Shown piece after piece: positions 29,962-38,859 of a stretch of DNA of 57,930 bases; position 1 is the stretch's first letter; each line of letters opens with the position of its first letter. The notes under the pieces were generated by a model, which was not told where the DNA came from, searched no databases, and saw only the letters and a program-made list of their open reading frames with translations. The translations under genes were made by a program, and so were the position numbers. The DNA lies in NCBI GenBank assembly GCA_035249175.1, contig DATFGT010000010.1:1-57930 (forward strand). Reading direction: 5' to 3'. The DNA is from 66-474 sp035249175. Lineage in GTDB: Bacteria > Pseudomonadota > Gammaproteobacteria > Xanthomonadales > Rhodanobacteraceae.

Positions 29962-32900
29962 CTATTCGGACCGCCTGGGACGCATCGCCAGCGAGTACAG
30001 CACCGGCATCACCAGCAATACCAGGGGTACGGCTGCAAACATGCCAAAAATGATCGCGATCGCGAGCGGCTGCTGCATTCGGGAGCCCCGGCCGAACGCG
30101 AGCGCCAACGGCGACAGGGTGAGGATTGCGGCAATGGCGGACATCAGGATGGCGCGGGTGCGCCGCTTGCCCGCGTCGATCAGCATTTCGCGGAGCGAAG
30201 GGTTTTCGTCGCTCTCCGCATGGGCCCGGATGTCCGCAAGTTCGGAAAAATAGAATATGGCGAGTTCGGTGACGATACCGACGATCATCGTCATGCCCAT
30301 CATGGCCGAAATGTTGAGTTCGATGCCGGTGATCCAGAGTCCGATGAAGACGGCGCAGATGGCCAGGAGCGGCTGGATCATCACCACGATCGCGGCGCGG
30401 AAGCTCTCGTACAGGAACAGCAGCAACGTGAAAACCAGCGCGATCGCCGTCAGCAACACGATCGTCAGGTCGTGGAAGGCGATCTGCTGTTGCAGGTACA
30501 GGCCGCCCAGTTCGTAGTACATGCCGGGCGGCAATTCCCCGCGCACGTCGAGCGCCTTTTTCACGTCTCGCATCGTGGATCCGAGATCGCGTCCGCTGAT
30601 GCGCGCGGTCACCGCCAGCATGCGTTTCAGGTTTTCATGGCCGATCTCCGGCTGGCCGCGCTGCTGGCTCAGCGTCGCAACGCGCGACAGCGGAAACACG
30701 TGGCCGTGGCCGTCGCTGATCGGAAGCGCCGCGAGCTGTTCGATCTCGGCGCGGTCGTGGGGCGGTACCCAGACGCGCACGTCCACCATCTTCGGCCCCT
30801 GCGGGAATTCAGCGGCGACGGTGCCGGCGACCGCGGCCGAGACCTGGGCGGTGATGTTTTTCGGATCGAGTCCCAGCAGCGCGGCCTTGACCGGATCGAC
30901 CTGCACCTCCAGCGCGTCGCCGGCAGGATTGATGCCGTTCAGTATGCCGACCACGCCCGGGATTTTCGCCAGTTGCGCGGCGACTTTCTTCGCCGCCGCA
31001 TCGAGTTGCGCGACATCATCGGAGAACAGCTTCACCTCGATCGGTTGCGGCACTTCTGTGAGATCGCCGATCAGGTCTTCCGTCAATTGCGAAAGGTCTA
31101 CGTCGAGCCCCGGCACCTTGCGCTCGATTTGTTCGCGGATGCGTTCCATCACCACCGAAGTCGACGGCCGCGAACCGTTCTTCAAACGCACGAAGAAATC
31201 GCCGGTGTTGGCTTCGGTAAGGCCGCCGCCGAGTTGCAGCCCGGTGCGGCGCGACCAGGTATCGACGTACGGGTCGGCGCGCAGGATGGCGCCGACCTGT
31301 TCGAGGAGGCGGTTGGTTTCGTCCAGCGAGGTGCCCGGCTCGGCGATGTAATCCAGGGTGAAGCCGCCCTCGTCCAGCTTCGGCATGAAGCCGGTGCCGA
31401 CCGACCTGTATGCGAGTGCGCCAAGCAGCACCAGCGGGATCAGCCCGATCAACAGCAGCCCCGGCCACTCCAGCACGCGCAACAGGACGGTTTCATAACC
31501 CCTTATCAAGTGCTGCCACCAACGTGTGGGCGGGCGTTCCGTCGCGTGGCGCTCATCGATGAGTCGCTCCGCCAGCAGCGGCACCACGATGAAGGTGAGC
31601 AGGTAGGAAATCACCAGTGCGCTCGCCATCGTCAACGAAAGCGCCTTGAAGAACGCGCCGGTCACGCCGGTCAGGAATGCCAGCGGCAGAAAAATCACGA
31701 TGGTGGCGAGCGATGAGCCGGTCTGCGGGCGCGCAAATTCGCGCGCGGCCTGGGCGATGCGCTGGCCGACTTTGGCAGGCGTGCCGTCGCCGCTGGTGGC
31801 GCGCAAGCGACGCATGATGTGCTCCAGCATCACCACCACGTCGTCGATCAACAAGCCCACCGCGGCCGCCATGCCGCCCAGCGTCATCATGTTGAAGCTC
31901 ATGCCCAGCAGCTTCAGTAGCAGCACGGTGATCGCGAGCGTCGCCGGCACCACCAGCAACGCGATCAGGATCACGCGGGTGTTGCGCAGGAACACGAACA
32001 GCACCAGGCCCGCAAGCACGATCCCGACCAGGATCGCGTCGCGCACGCTGCCCGCCGCGCCCCTGACCAGTTGGGTCTGGTCGTACCAGATGGCGAGCTT
32101 CACGCCTTTCGGCATCTGCGGCGCGTACGCCGCGAGGCGCGCCTTCACCGCAGCGACCATCTGGATGCTGTTGGCGGCGGGTTGCTGGAACACCTGCAGC
32201 AGCACCGCCGGCTTGCCGTCCGCCGTCACCCGGATCCACTGTGGCGTGGTGCCCCGCGTTACCGCAGCGACATCGCCTACCCGCACCACGCCATCCGGGC
32301 CTGCGCGCACCACCACGTCACGCAAGGCCTGCGCGCTGCCGGGCTGGTTGTCGGCCAGCAGCAGGAACAATTTGTAGTGATCGGCCAAGCGCCCGAGTGC
32401 GGAGATGTCCGCGGCACTGGAGACCGCGCGCACCACGTCCGCAACCGAAAGATCCTGTGCGCGCAGCTTGCGAAGGTCGACATCGACATGGAGTTCCCCG
32501 ATCGCGCCGCCCTGCACGCCCACCTGTGACACCCCTTGCACGCCACTCAGCAGCGGGCGCAACTGGTATTGCGCCAGGTCGTACAACTGCGTTGGCGTCA
32601 GGGTCGCGCTGCGCAGGCTGTAGGCCAGGACCGGAAAGGTGGTCGGGTCCATGCGCCGCGCGCTGATGCGGGTATCCGCGGGCAAGTCGGGAAGGACTTG
32701 GCTCATCGCGGCATTCACATCCAGAAAGGCGCGGCCCATGTCCGCGCCCCAATCGAAGGTGACGTTGATTTCGGCGCTGCCGCGGCTGGTGGTGGATCGC
32801 ACGTCGCGAACGCCGCGCACGCGCCGGATCGCTTCCTCGACCGGCGTCGTCACCGCGACCACCATCTGGGTGGCGGGTCGGTCGCCTGCGTCGATGTCCA

Positions 32901-33039
32901 CGCGGACGCGCGGAAACGAAACGTCCGGAAACAGTGCGACCGGCAGGTTGAACACCGATGCCAGCCCGCCCAACGCGAGCACCAGGACCAGGAACAGCAG
33001 CGAACGACGGTGCGCCTGGAACCACGTGGCGATGTTCAT
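29962..33039 (-). CDS. RND-family efflux pump inner-membrane transporter
   Basis: 1,025-residue proton-driven pump of the AcrB/CzcA superfamily, with the typical N-terminus (TM1, then LPVALFPDVSFPRVRVD), two large periplasmic loops and 12 membrane segments. TM4 carries the paired aspartates in VGLLIDDVVVMLEHIM, the proton-relay pattern of drug pumps (HAE) rather than the heavy-metal motif. Substrate unknown. The start overlaps the stop of the adaptor gene by 4 bp; third gene of an OMF-adaptor-RND operon. Its end faces the kinase gene only 10 bp away. Confidence 0.9.
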   Translation of the reverse strand: MNIATWFQAHRRSLLFLVLVLALGGLASVFNLPVALFPDVSFPRVRVDIDAGDRPATQMVVAVTTPVEEAIRRVRGVRDVRSTTSRGSAEINVTFDWGADMGRAFLDVNAAMSQVLPDLPADTRISARRMDPTTFPVLAYSLRSATLTPTQLYDLAQYQLRPLLSGVQGVSQVGVQGGAIGELHVDVDLRKLRAQDLSVADVVRAVSSAADISALGRLADHYKLFLLLADNQPGSAQALRDVVVRAGPDGVVRVGDVAAVTRGTTPQWIRVTADGKPAVLLQVFQQPAANSIQMVAAVKARLAAYAPQMPKGVKLAIWYDQTQLVRGAAGSVRDAILVGIVLAGLVLFVFLRNTRVILIALLVVPATLAITVLLLKLLGMSFNMMTLGGMAAAVGLLIDDVVVMLEHIMRRLRATSGDGTPAKVGQRIAQAAREFARPQTGSSLATIVIFLPLAFLTGVTGAFFKALSLTMASALVISYLLTFIVVPLLAERLIDERHATERPPTRWWQHLIRGYETVLLRVLEWPGLLLIGLIPLVLLGALAYRSVGTGFMPKLDEGGFTLDYIAEPGTSLDETNRLLEQVGAILRADPYVDTWSRRTGLQLGGGLTEANTGDFFVRLKNGSRPSTSVVMERIREQIERKVPGLDVDLSQLTEDLIGDLTEVPQPIEVKLFSDDVAQLDAAAKKVAAQLAKIPGVVGILNGINPAGDALEVQVDPVKAALLGLDPKNITAQVSAAVAGTVAAEFPQGPKMVDVRVWVPPHDRAEIEQLAALPISDGHGHVFPLSRVATLSQQRGQPEIGHENLKRMLAVTARISGRDLGSTMRDVKKALDVRGELPPGMYYELGGLYLQQQIAFHDLTIVLLTAIALVFTLLLFLYESFRAAIVVMIQPLLAICAVFIGLWITGIELNISAMMGMTMIVGIVTELAIFYFSELADIRAHAESDENPSLREMLIDAGKRRTRAILMSAIAAILTLSPLALAFGRGSRMQQPLAIAIIFGMFAAVPLVLLVMPVLYSLAMRPRRSE

Positions 33040-34145
33040 CGCGTTGCGGTTCCGTGTGAGGCGGTCATCGTCGGGGGCGACGCGCGAACCGGATCGCCAT
33101 CGGAAACTTCATAGCTGCCCAGCGTGATGACCGGCGCCTCCGCGTCCAGCGCCCCTTCGACGCCGACCGGACTGCCATCCGGCGCGAGCACTTTCACGTC
33201 GACCCGCTTGGCCTTGCCGTGTTCGATCTGATAGACGTAGTTGCCTTGTGCATCGCTCTGCAGCGCGTTGCGTGGCACGGCCCAAGCCTTGAACGGGGTG
33301 GTCGCGATGGTCGCGGACAGTGCGGTGCCCGCGGGAAGGTCGGCTTGTGCGTCGAGATTGGTGATCACGTCGACCTGATGCGTTTGCGGATTCACCGCAT
33401 CGCCCACCAGCGCGACCGTGCCATGCAACGTATGCACTTCGTGCGTGGCGTAAACCGGCTTCAGCGCCACGCGCATGCCTGTGCGAACGAGTGCGATGTC
33501 GCCGGGATCGATTCCCAGTTGTGCATCCAGCGCGCTGGCCGGCGCGAACTGGATCAGGGCCGCGCCCGCCGCCACGCGCTGGCCTCGACTGGCATCCAGC
33601 GCGGTCACCGTGCCGGCGGCCGGTGCGTGCACCGTCGCCATGGTTCGCGCGCCACCGAGCTTTGCCTGTGCGTCCAGCGCGGCTTGCGCATCCGCCATGG
33701 CTTTGCGGGCGGAATCGAGTTGCGCGTTGGTGGCCAGCTTCTCGGCGTGCAGGTGCTCGGTGCGCGCGAGATCGCCACGGGCAACTTTCAGTGCGCTTTG
33801 CGCCTGCAGCCACGCGCTGTGCGTGGCGGGATCGGTTTCGAGTTCCAGCAGCGCGTCGCCGCGCCGTACCCGTTGCCCGGCCACAGCCGGTATCGCAATG
33901 ATTTGCCCGGCCTGCGGCAAGCTCAGGGTCATCGCGTTGCGGGTGCCGGCGGCGAGTTGTCCGAACGCCGTGACGCCGGCGTGGAAAACTTTCATCTTCG
34001 GCATTGCGGTCTGCACCGCGACCGCGGGTTGCGCTTCATTGCCCGGATTGCCGGAAGAACACCCGGCCAGGAGCAACGAGAGTCCGCCGATCCATGCAAC
34101 GGATTGCCAAGCGGGGTGAATGAGATGGATGCGTTTTGTTTTCAT
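33036..34145 (-). CDS. RND efflux periplasmic adaptor (membrane fusion) lipoprotein
   Basis: 369 residues. Lipoprotein signal with lipobox LLLAGC in GGLSLLLAGCSSGN. Core blocks of the HlyD/AcrA fold: GQIIAIPAVAGQRVRRGDALLELE (lipoyl half), an alpha hairpin (residues ~110-150), and TVHAPAAGTVTALDASRGQRV. Bridges the inner-membrane pump and the outer-membrane channel. ATG 34145 gives the lipoprotein signal; the longer frame to 34325 lies in the OMF gene. 5 bp downstream of the OMF gene, 4-bp overlap with the pump gene. Confidence 0.9.
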   Translation of the reverse strand: MKTKRIHLIHPAWQSVAWIGGLSLLLAGCSSGNPGNEAQPAVAVQTAMPKMKVFHAGVTAFGQLAAGTRNAMTLSLPQAGQIIAIPAVAGQRVRRGDALLELETDPATHSAWLQAQSALKVARGDLARTEHLHAEKLATNAQLDSARKAMADAQAALDAQAKLGGARTMATVHAPAAGTVTALDASRGQRVAAGAALIQFAPASALDAQLGIDPGDIALVRTGMRVALKPVYATHEVHTLHGTVALVGDAVNPQTHQVDVITNLDAQADLPAGTALSATIATTPFKAWAVPRNALQSDAQGNYVYQIEHGKAKRVDVKVLAPDGSPVGVEGALDAEAPVITLGSYEVSDGDPVRASPPTMTASHGTATR

Positions 34146-34150
34146 GGCGC

Positions 34151-35542
34151 TTATTCGTGTTTGAGGCGCGCGGACTGCCCGTCGCTTCGTGCGAGCGACG
34201 CGCTTGGCCAATTGCCCACCAAGGCATCCAGCGCAATGCCGGTTTCGTGGACATCCCGATCCAGCGCCAGCAGCGCGGTGTCGGCGGCGAGCGAGTTGGC
34301 ACGGATTGCAAGATAGGTGGGCCAATCCAGCCGTCCCGCGGCGTAGTTGGTTCGCGCGGCGTCGCGCGCCCGTGCAAGTTGCGCGGCATGACCAGCAAGC
34401 GTGGTGCGTTGCGCGCGATCGCTTTGCAAGTCCGCCAGCAGGTGCTGGACTTGGTTGCGATCGGTCAGCAGGCGTGCCGAATATTCGTCGTGAAGCTGTT
34501 GCCGCGTCGCCCGTTCGACGGCGACGTTGCCGCGGTTGCCATCGAACAGGGGCAGTGAAAGTGAAATCGAGAATCCATTGCTGGAGATGTTGCCGTTGTC
34601 GCGTGCTTTCACGAAACCGACCGAGATTGCCGGAAACTGCGCGAGGATCGCCGCGCGAAGTGCCTGGTCCTGCGCGCGGTAACCGGCCTGCAGGGCCAGC
34701 AGGTCCGGACGCCGCTTTGACATGTCGCTGAGCGCGCGCTGCACTTCTGCCGCATCGGGTTCAACCATGAAGGGACCGCCGGTGAGGTGCAGCGGCACCG
34801 AAGCATCGAGTCCCAGCAAATCGTGCAGGTCGCGTTCTGCGAGATTGAGTTGCCGCTGCGTTTCGGCGAGCTGGTTGGCAACGTCCGACGCCGCGTTCAA
34901 TCCGGCGCTGGCCGAGTCGTAAGTGAGATCGCCTGCACCCAGCGCGCGCTTGATCGCGACCTGGATCGGCGCAAGCGCTGCGTGTTCGCGTTGCAGTCGT
35001 GCAGCGAGCTTGCGCAGGTAGTACGCGCGATCGAACAGCGTGCGCGCTTCGGTGATCGCCTGCCACTCGCCCCACAGCAGATTCAAGTCGACCTCGCGGG
35101 CGCCGGCACGCGCCGACTTCACGCGCGCTGGTCGTGTGATCAGGTTGCCGAGATCGAACGTCAGCCCCGCCGTGTAGGCATCGGTCGTGCCTTGCGGGTA
35201 ACTGCCGGTCGGACGGTCGTGTTCGTAGTTCAACTGCGGATCGGGCAACAGCCCCGCGGCAAAGGCCTGTGCATGCGCCACGTCGGCCTTGTCGCGCTCC
35301 ACCTTCAACTGCGGATCGTTGGCGACCGCGAGCATCGCAACTTCGGTGACGTCGAAGCCGTTCATCGGATCGAACGGGTGCGACCGCAACTCCGCTGTCG
35401 GCATCGACGGGGCCGGGACCGTCAAGTCGGCGATGCGCTGCGGTCCGCGCCCATTGTCGAGTGGCAACGCGTGATACGTCGCGCAGCCGCCGAGGGCGGC
35501 TGCAATCGCGGGCACGGCCAGCCATGCGGAAATGGGGCGCAT
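34151..35542 (-). CDS. outer-membrane efflux lipoprotein (TolC-like)
   Basis: 463 residues, first gene of the efflux operon. The N-terminus MRPISAWLAVPAIAAALGGC is a lipoprotein signal. Two TolC-type repeats follow, with LPDPQLNYEHDRPTGSYPQG in the first beta region and SISLSLPLFDGNRGNVAVERA in the second. Distinct from the stand-alone tolC at 7.2-8.6 kb. Its promoter lies in the same 156-bp region as the two 18-bp palindromes, so this operon could share their control. Confidence 0.88.
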   Translation of the reverse strand: MRPISAWLAVPAIAAALGGCATYHALPLDNGRGPQRIADLTVPAPSMPTAELRSHPFDPMNGFDVTEVAMLAVANDPQLKVERDKADVAHAQAFAAGLLPDPQLNYEHDRPTGSYPQGTTDAYTAGLTFDLGNLITRPARVKSARAGAREVDLNLLWGEWQAITEARTLFDRAYYLRKLAARLQREHAALAPIQVAIKRALGAGDLTYDSASAGLNAASDVANQLAETQRQLNLAERDLHDLLGLDASVPLHLTGGPFMVEPDAAEVQRALSDMSKRRPDLLALQAGYRAQDQALRAAILAQFPAISVGFVKARDNGNISSNGFSISLSLPLFDGNRGNVAVERATRQQLHDEYSARLLTDRNQVQHLLADLQSDRAQRTTLAGHAAQLARARDAARTNYAAGRLDWPTYLAIRANSLAADTALLALDRDVHETGIALDALVGNWPSASLARSDGQSARLKHE

Positions 35543-35604
35543 GGCCGGGCAGGGTGATGGAAGACCCTTAGGTGCTGCTTAGGAACGCCGCCGCCGCTTT
35601 CCTG

Positions 35605-35622
35605 TGTCAAGCACGCTTGACA
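35605..35622. promoter_or_regulatory. palindromic operator 1
   Basis: Perfect inverted repeat TGTCAAGC-AC-GCTTGACA. Its right arm contains TTGACA, the -35 of the rightward promoter. Near-identical to the second site 46 bp downstream. Candidate binding site of the XRE regulator at 36286. Confidence 0.65.
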
Positions 35623-35643
35623 ATGCAAAATCCGTTCTATAGA
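35617..35643 (+). promoter_or_regulatory. candidate promoter of the membrane protein-XRE operon
   Basis: -35 TTGACA (35617-35622, consensus) and -10 TATAGA (35638-35643) with a 15-bp spacer. The short spacer weakens the call, but the overlap with operator 1 is what a repressor-controlled promoter would look like. Confidence 0.45.
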
Positions 35644-35650
35644 GTCGTGT

Positions 35651-35668
35651 TGTCAAGGTTGCTTGACA
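35651..35668. promoter_or_regulatory. palindromic operator 2
   Basis: TGTCAAGG-TT-GCTTGACA, matching operator 1 in both half-sites (TGTCAAG/CTTGACA). It lies 8-25 bases after the predicted -10, so a bound protein would block initiation. Both sites are upstream of the preferred start at 35699. Confidence 0.65.
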
Positions 35669-35698
35669 ATGGCATCGATGAGCACACGGGGAACTGCA

Positions 35699-36289
35699 AT
35701 GGGACGAATGGACGAATGGCCGGCCTGGCGGCGATGGGGCGTGTGGCTGCTTGGTTGGGTGTTGTATGTCGGCGCGTTCTGGATGCTGCTGGCGATCAAC
35801 AACCTCGCGGTCCGGATCATCGGACTGGCAGGCGTGTGCGCGGGGCTGTGGGTGCTCACGTATTCGTCGAGGGCCGTGTTGAACGAGCGGGTACGCAGCA
35901 TCGACCGCTGGCAACTGCGCGTGATCGTGCCGGCCTTCGTGGTGTACATGTTGCTGGTCGTGTTCGTGCTGCCGCTGGTCAACGGCGTCGCCGCGCCATG
36001 GTTGAAGGCCGTGGTGGTACTCACCCCGATGGCGCCGGTGCTATTCATCGCGTGGGCGATGGTCCGCTACGTCAACCGCTGCGACGAGCTGGAACGTCGC
36101 CAGCATCTGGAAGCGGCGGGCGTGGCGGTGCTGGTGGTGAGCATTGCCGCCATGTCGCTGGGCCTGCTGGCAGCCGCGGAGCTGGTTGCGCTGGACGCCG
36201 CCCTGGTGTTGCTGATGGTGCTGCCGGCGCTGTGCGTAGTGTACGGGTTGACCTGCACCTGGTCGAAATGGCGGAACCGTGCGCGATGA
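35699..36289 (+). CDS. small integral membrane protein of an XRE-regulator module
   Basis: 196 residues with about five or six hydrophobic segments and no catalytic motif; resembles DUF2178-like membrane proteins that are encoded directly before mini XRE regulators. ATG 35699 has GGGGA (35688-35692) at good spacing; upstream in-frame starts (35669, 35678) would run through operator 2. Its stop overlaps the start of the regulator gene (ATGA). A sensory or partner role for the regulator is plausible but unproven. Confidence 0.7.
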   Translation: MGRMDEWPAWRRWGVWLLGWVLYVGAFWMLLAINNLAVRIIGLAGVCAGLWVLTYSSRAVLNERVRSIDRWQLRVIVPAFVVYMLLVVFVLPLVNGVAAPWLKAVVVLTPMAPVLFIAWAMVRYVNRCDELERRQHLEAAGVAVLVVSIAAMSLGLLAAAELVALDAALVLLMVLPALCVVYGLTCTWSKWRNRAR

Positions 36290-36486
36290 AAAATCGCGTG
36301 CGCGAGTTGCGCGAGGCGCACGGCTGGTCACAGGGCGTGCTGGCCGAGCATCTGGACGTGTCGCGACAAACCGTCAACGCGATCGAGAACGGCAAATACG
36401 ATCCCAGCCTGCCGCTGGCGTTCAAGCTGGCAAGGCTGTTCAAGCAACGCATCGAATCGATGTTCGAACCGGGTGAGGGACGTTGA
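36286..36486 (+). CDS. mini XRE-family transcriptional regulator (YozG-like)
   Basis: 66 residues, consisting only of a Cro/CI helix-turn-helix: MKNRVRELREAHGWSQGVLA, then VSRQTVNAIENGKYDPSL and FKLARLFKQRIESMF. This is COG1476, typically paired with a small membrane protein and a transporter. Start overlaps the previous stop; its own stop is immediately followed by the hydrolase ATG. It is the likely ligand of the TGTCAAG/CTTGACA palindromes upstream of the operon (inference). Confidence 0.9.
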   Translation: MKNRVRELREAHGWSQGVLAEHLDVSRQTVNAIENGKYDPSLPLAFKLARLFKQRIESMFEPGEGR

Positions 36487-38085
36487 ATGAAGATGAATTC
36501 GCGCATGCTCCTGCGCATCGCCATCGTGGTGATCGCGGTGGCGATAGTTAGCTGGCAATGGTGGGGCAAACATCACGTGCAGAATGGCTCCGCAAACGCC
36601 GACGTTCCGGCGCCCGGGGCTTCGACGTCTGCATCGCCCACGCCGATCAAACCCGCGCCGCCGGCGAAACTGAAAGTGGGTAGCCTCACGCTGACCGCGT
36701 GCGAGCTGAAACAACTCAACTCTTCCGCGACCACGCCCGCCTTCTGCGCGAAATTTCCGGTGCCGGAGAATCGTGCCGATCCGGGATCGCGCAAGATCGA
36801 TCTCAAGCTCGCGATCCTGAAAAGCGACTCCGCGGTACCGGACAAGGATCTGGTGGTGTACCTCGCCGGCGGTCCCGGCCAGTCGGCGATCCAGACCTAT
36901 CCGGAACTTGCTCCGGCTTTCGCACCGTTGCTGAAACATCACGACGTGCTGCTGCTCGACCAGCGCGGCACCGGCGATTCGAACCCGCTCGAATGCCCGA
37001 TCGTCGAAAAAGAGATGAAACAGCTCGGCAATACGCAACTGACGCCCGCGCAGCGAGCCGGACAGGTAGGCAAATGCGCCAGCGAGGTCGAAAAAGATTC
37101 CGACCCGCGCTACTACACCACCACAGATGCGGTTGCCGATCTCGATGCGGTGCGCGAGGCGCTTGGCGCGTCCAGGTTGAACCTGATCGGCGTGTCGTAC
37201 GGCACGCGCGTCGCCCAGCACTTCGCCACCGCGCATCCCGGCGCGGTGCGCAGCATCGTGCTGGACGGCGTGGTGCCCAACCAGATGGTGGTTGGCGAAA
37301 CCTTCGCCGAAGCGCTGGAACATTCGCTGAAACTGCAAAGCGCCGCGTGCAATGCGACGCCCGCCTGCAAAAAGGCGTTCGGTGACTGGTATGCAACCCT
37401 GCATCAACTCCACGACAAGCTGAAGAGCGCGGCGCCGCAACAGGTCACGTTTGAAGATCCGTACAGCTACAAGCCTGTCACGAAGAGCTTGACTGCCGAC
37501 AACCTGGTCGGCGTGGTGCGGATGTTTTCCTACAGCACGATCACCGCCGCGTTGTTGCCGCTGGCGGTCGATGAGGCCGCGCATGGCAACTACGCGCCGC
37601 TGATGGGCCAATCGAAAATCCTGAGCGGCGATCTTTCCGAGTCGATGCAGGGCGGCATGCAGTTGTCGGTGATCTGCACCGAAGACGCGCCTTTGATGAA
37701 GCCGCGTCCGCAGGATGGGGAGTTGCTGCTGGGCACGGAACTTGCGGACGGGCTGCTGGCGGAATGCAAGGTCTGGCCGCACGGCCCGATGCCGAAGGAT
37801 TTCCATGCGCCGTTCAAGTCGTCGACCCCCACGCTGCTGATCTCGGGCGAGCGGGACCCGGTCACGCCGCCCGCCTATGCCGATGAAGTGCTGAAAGGAC
37901 TTTTGGACGGGCGTTCGCTGGTCGTGAAGGGGCTGGGCCATGCCGAACCGATGTATGCCGGCTGCATGCCCGACCTGGTAGAGCAGTTCGTCACCAATCT
38001 GCAGCCGAAAAAACTCGACGCGCGTTGCCTCGACAGGATCGGGCCGATTCCCGCATTCGTGAATTTCAACGGAGCTGCGCCATGA
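36487..38085 (+). CDS. exported alpha/beta hydrolase, proline-iminopeptidase/TAP-like
   Basis: 532 residues with an N-terminal signal anchor (MLLRIAIVVIAVAIVSWQWW) and a Pro/Ala-rich linker. The hydrolase core has the oxyanion loop YLAGGPGQSA, DQRGTGDSNPL, nucleophile Ser in LIGVSYGTRVAQ, catalytic Asp in SGERDPVTPP and His in KGLGHAEP, plus a TAP-like C-terminal domain. Probably a periplasmic peptidase or esterase. GAGGGA precedes ATG 36487. Unusually placed between a regulator and an ABC exporter in one tight operon. Confidence 0.88.
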   Translation: MKMNSRMLLRIAIVVIAVAIVSWQWWGKHHVQNGSANADVPAPGASTSASPTPIKPAPPAKLKVGSLTLTACELKQLNSSATTPAFCAKFPVPENRADPGSRKIDLKLAILKSDSAVPDKDLVVYLAGGPGQSAIQTYPELAPAFAPLLKHHDVLLLDQRGTGDSNPLECPIVEKEMKQLGNTQLTPAQRAGQVGKCASEVEKDSDPRYYTTTDAVADLDAVREALGASRLNLIGVSYGTRVAQHFATAHPGAVRSIVLDGVVPNQMVVGETFAEALEHSLKLQSAACNATPACKKAFGDWYATLHQLHDKLKSAAPQQVTFEDPYSYKPVTKSLTADNLVGVVRMFSYSTITAALLPLAVDEAAHGNYAPLMGQSKILSGDLSESMQGGMQLSVICTEDAPLMKPRPQDGELLLGTELADGLLAECKVWPHGPMPKDFHAPFKSSTPTLLISGERDPVTPPAYADEVLKGLLDGRSLVVKGLGHAEPMYAGCMPDLVEQFVTNLQPKKLDARCLDRIGPIPAFVNFNGAAP

Positions 38086-38816
38086 TCGAAGTGAAAGATC
38101 TGCACAAGGCGTTCGGCACGGTGAAAGCCGTGGACGGCGTCACCTTCACTGCGCGTGACGGCGAGATCACCGGCTTGCTCGGTCCCAATGGCGCCGGCAA
38201 AACCACCACGCTGCGGATGCTCTACACGCTGATGAAGCCTGATTCCGGGCAGGTGCTGGTGGACGGCGTCGATGCCGCGGTCGATCCCATCGCGGTTCGC
38301 CGTGGGCTGGGCGTGCTGCCTGATGCGCGCGGCCTGTACAAGCGCCTGACCGCGCGCGAGAACATCGAATATTTCGCCCGACTGCACGGCATCGAGACCC
38401 AACTGATGCACCAGCGTCGCGAGAAACTGGTGGACGCACTGGAGATGCGCGACATCCTCGATCGCCGAACCGAAGGCTTCTCGCAAGGCCAGCGGGTGAA
38501 GACCGCGATCGCGCGCGCGCTGGTGCACGACCCGAAGAACGTGATTCTGGACGAGCCCACCAACGGTCTCGACGTGATGGCCACGCGCGGCCTGCGTGCG
38601 TTCATGCGCAACCTCAAGGCCGAAGGGCGCTGCGTGCTCTTCTCCAGCCACATCATGCAGGAGGTCGCGATGCTGTGCGATCGCATCGTGGTGATCGCAT
38701 CGGGCCGCGTGGTCGCCGACGAATCGCCCGACGCGCTCCGCGCACAAACCGGTGAAGCCAATCTCGAGGATGCGTTCGTGAAATTGATCGGCAGTGAAGA
38801 GGGATTGGTGGCATGA
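38082..38816 (+). CDS. natA: ABC transporter ATP-binding protein, NatA-like
   Basis: 244-residue ATPase with Walker A GPNGAGKTT, signature GFSQGQRVKTAIAR, Walker B VILDEPTNGLD and the H-loop. The pattern LPDARGLYKRLTARENIEYF is typical of NatA, the ATPase of a Na+ or cation/drug exporter of the ABC-2 class. Start overlaps the hydrolase stop (ATGA). Forms the transporter with the following permease; substrate inferred from family only. Confidence 0.88.
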   Translation: MIEVKDLHKAFGTVKAVDGVTFTARDGEITGLLGPNGAGKTTTLRMLYTLMKPDSGQVLVDGVDAAVDPIAVRRGLGVLPDARGLYKRLTARENIEYFARLHGIETQLMHQRREKLVDALEMRDILDRRTEGFSQGQRVKTAIARALVHDPKNVILDEPTNGLDVMATRGLRAFMRNLKAEGRCVLFSSHIMQEVAMLCDRIVVIASGRVVADESPDALRAQTGEANLEDAFVKLIGSEEGLVA

Positions 38817-38859
38817 AACCGGCCAACCAGAAAGAGCTGCGTCAATCGGAGTGTGGGGC

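Noticed and set aside
29962..35542. Heavy-metal (CusABC/CzcCBA) efflux system
   Set aside because: The pump has the paired Asp motif of drug-type RND proteins and no metal-binding Met/His clusters are visible in the adaptor; left as substrate unknown.
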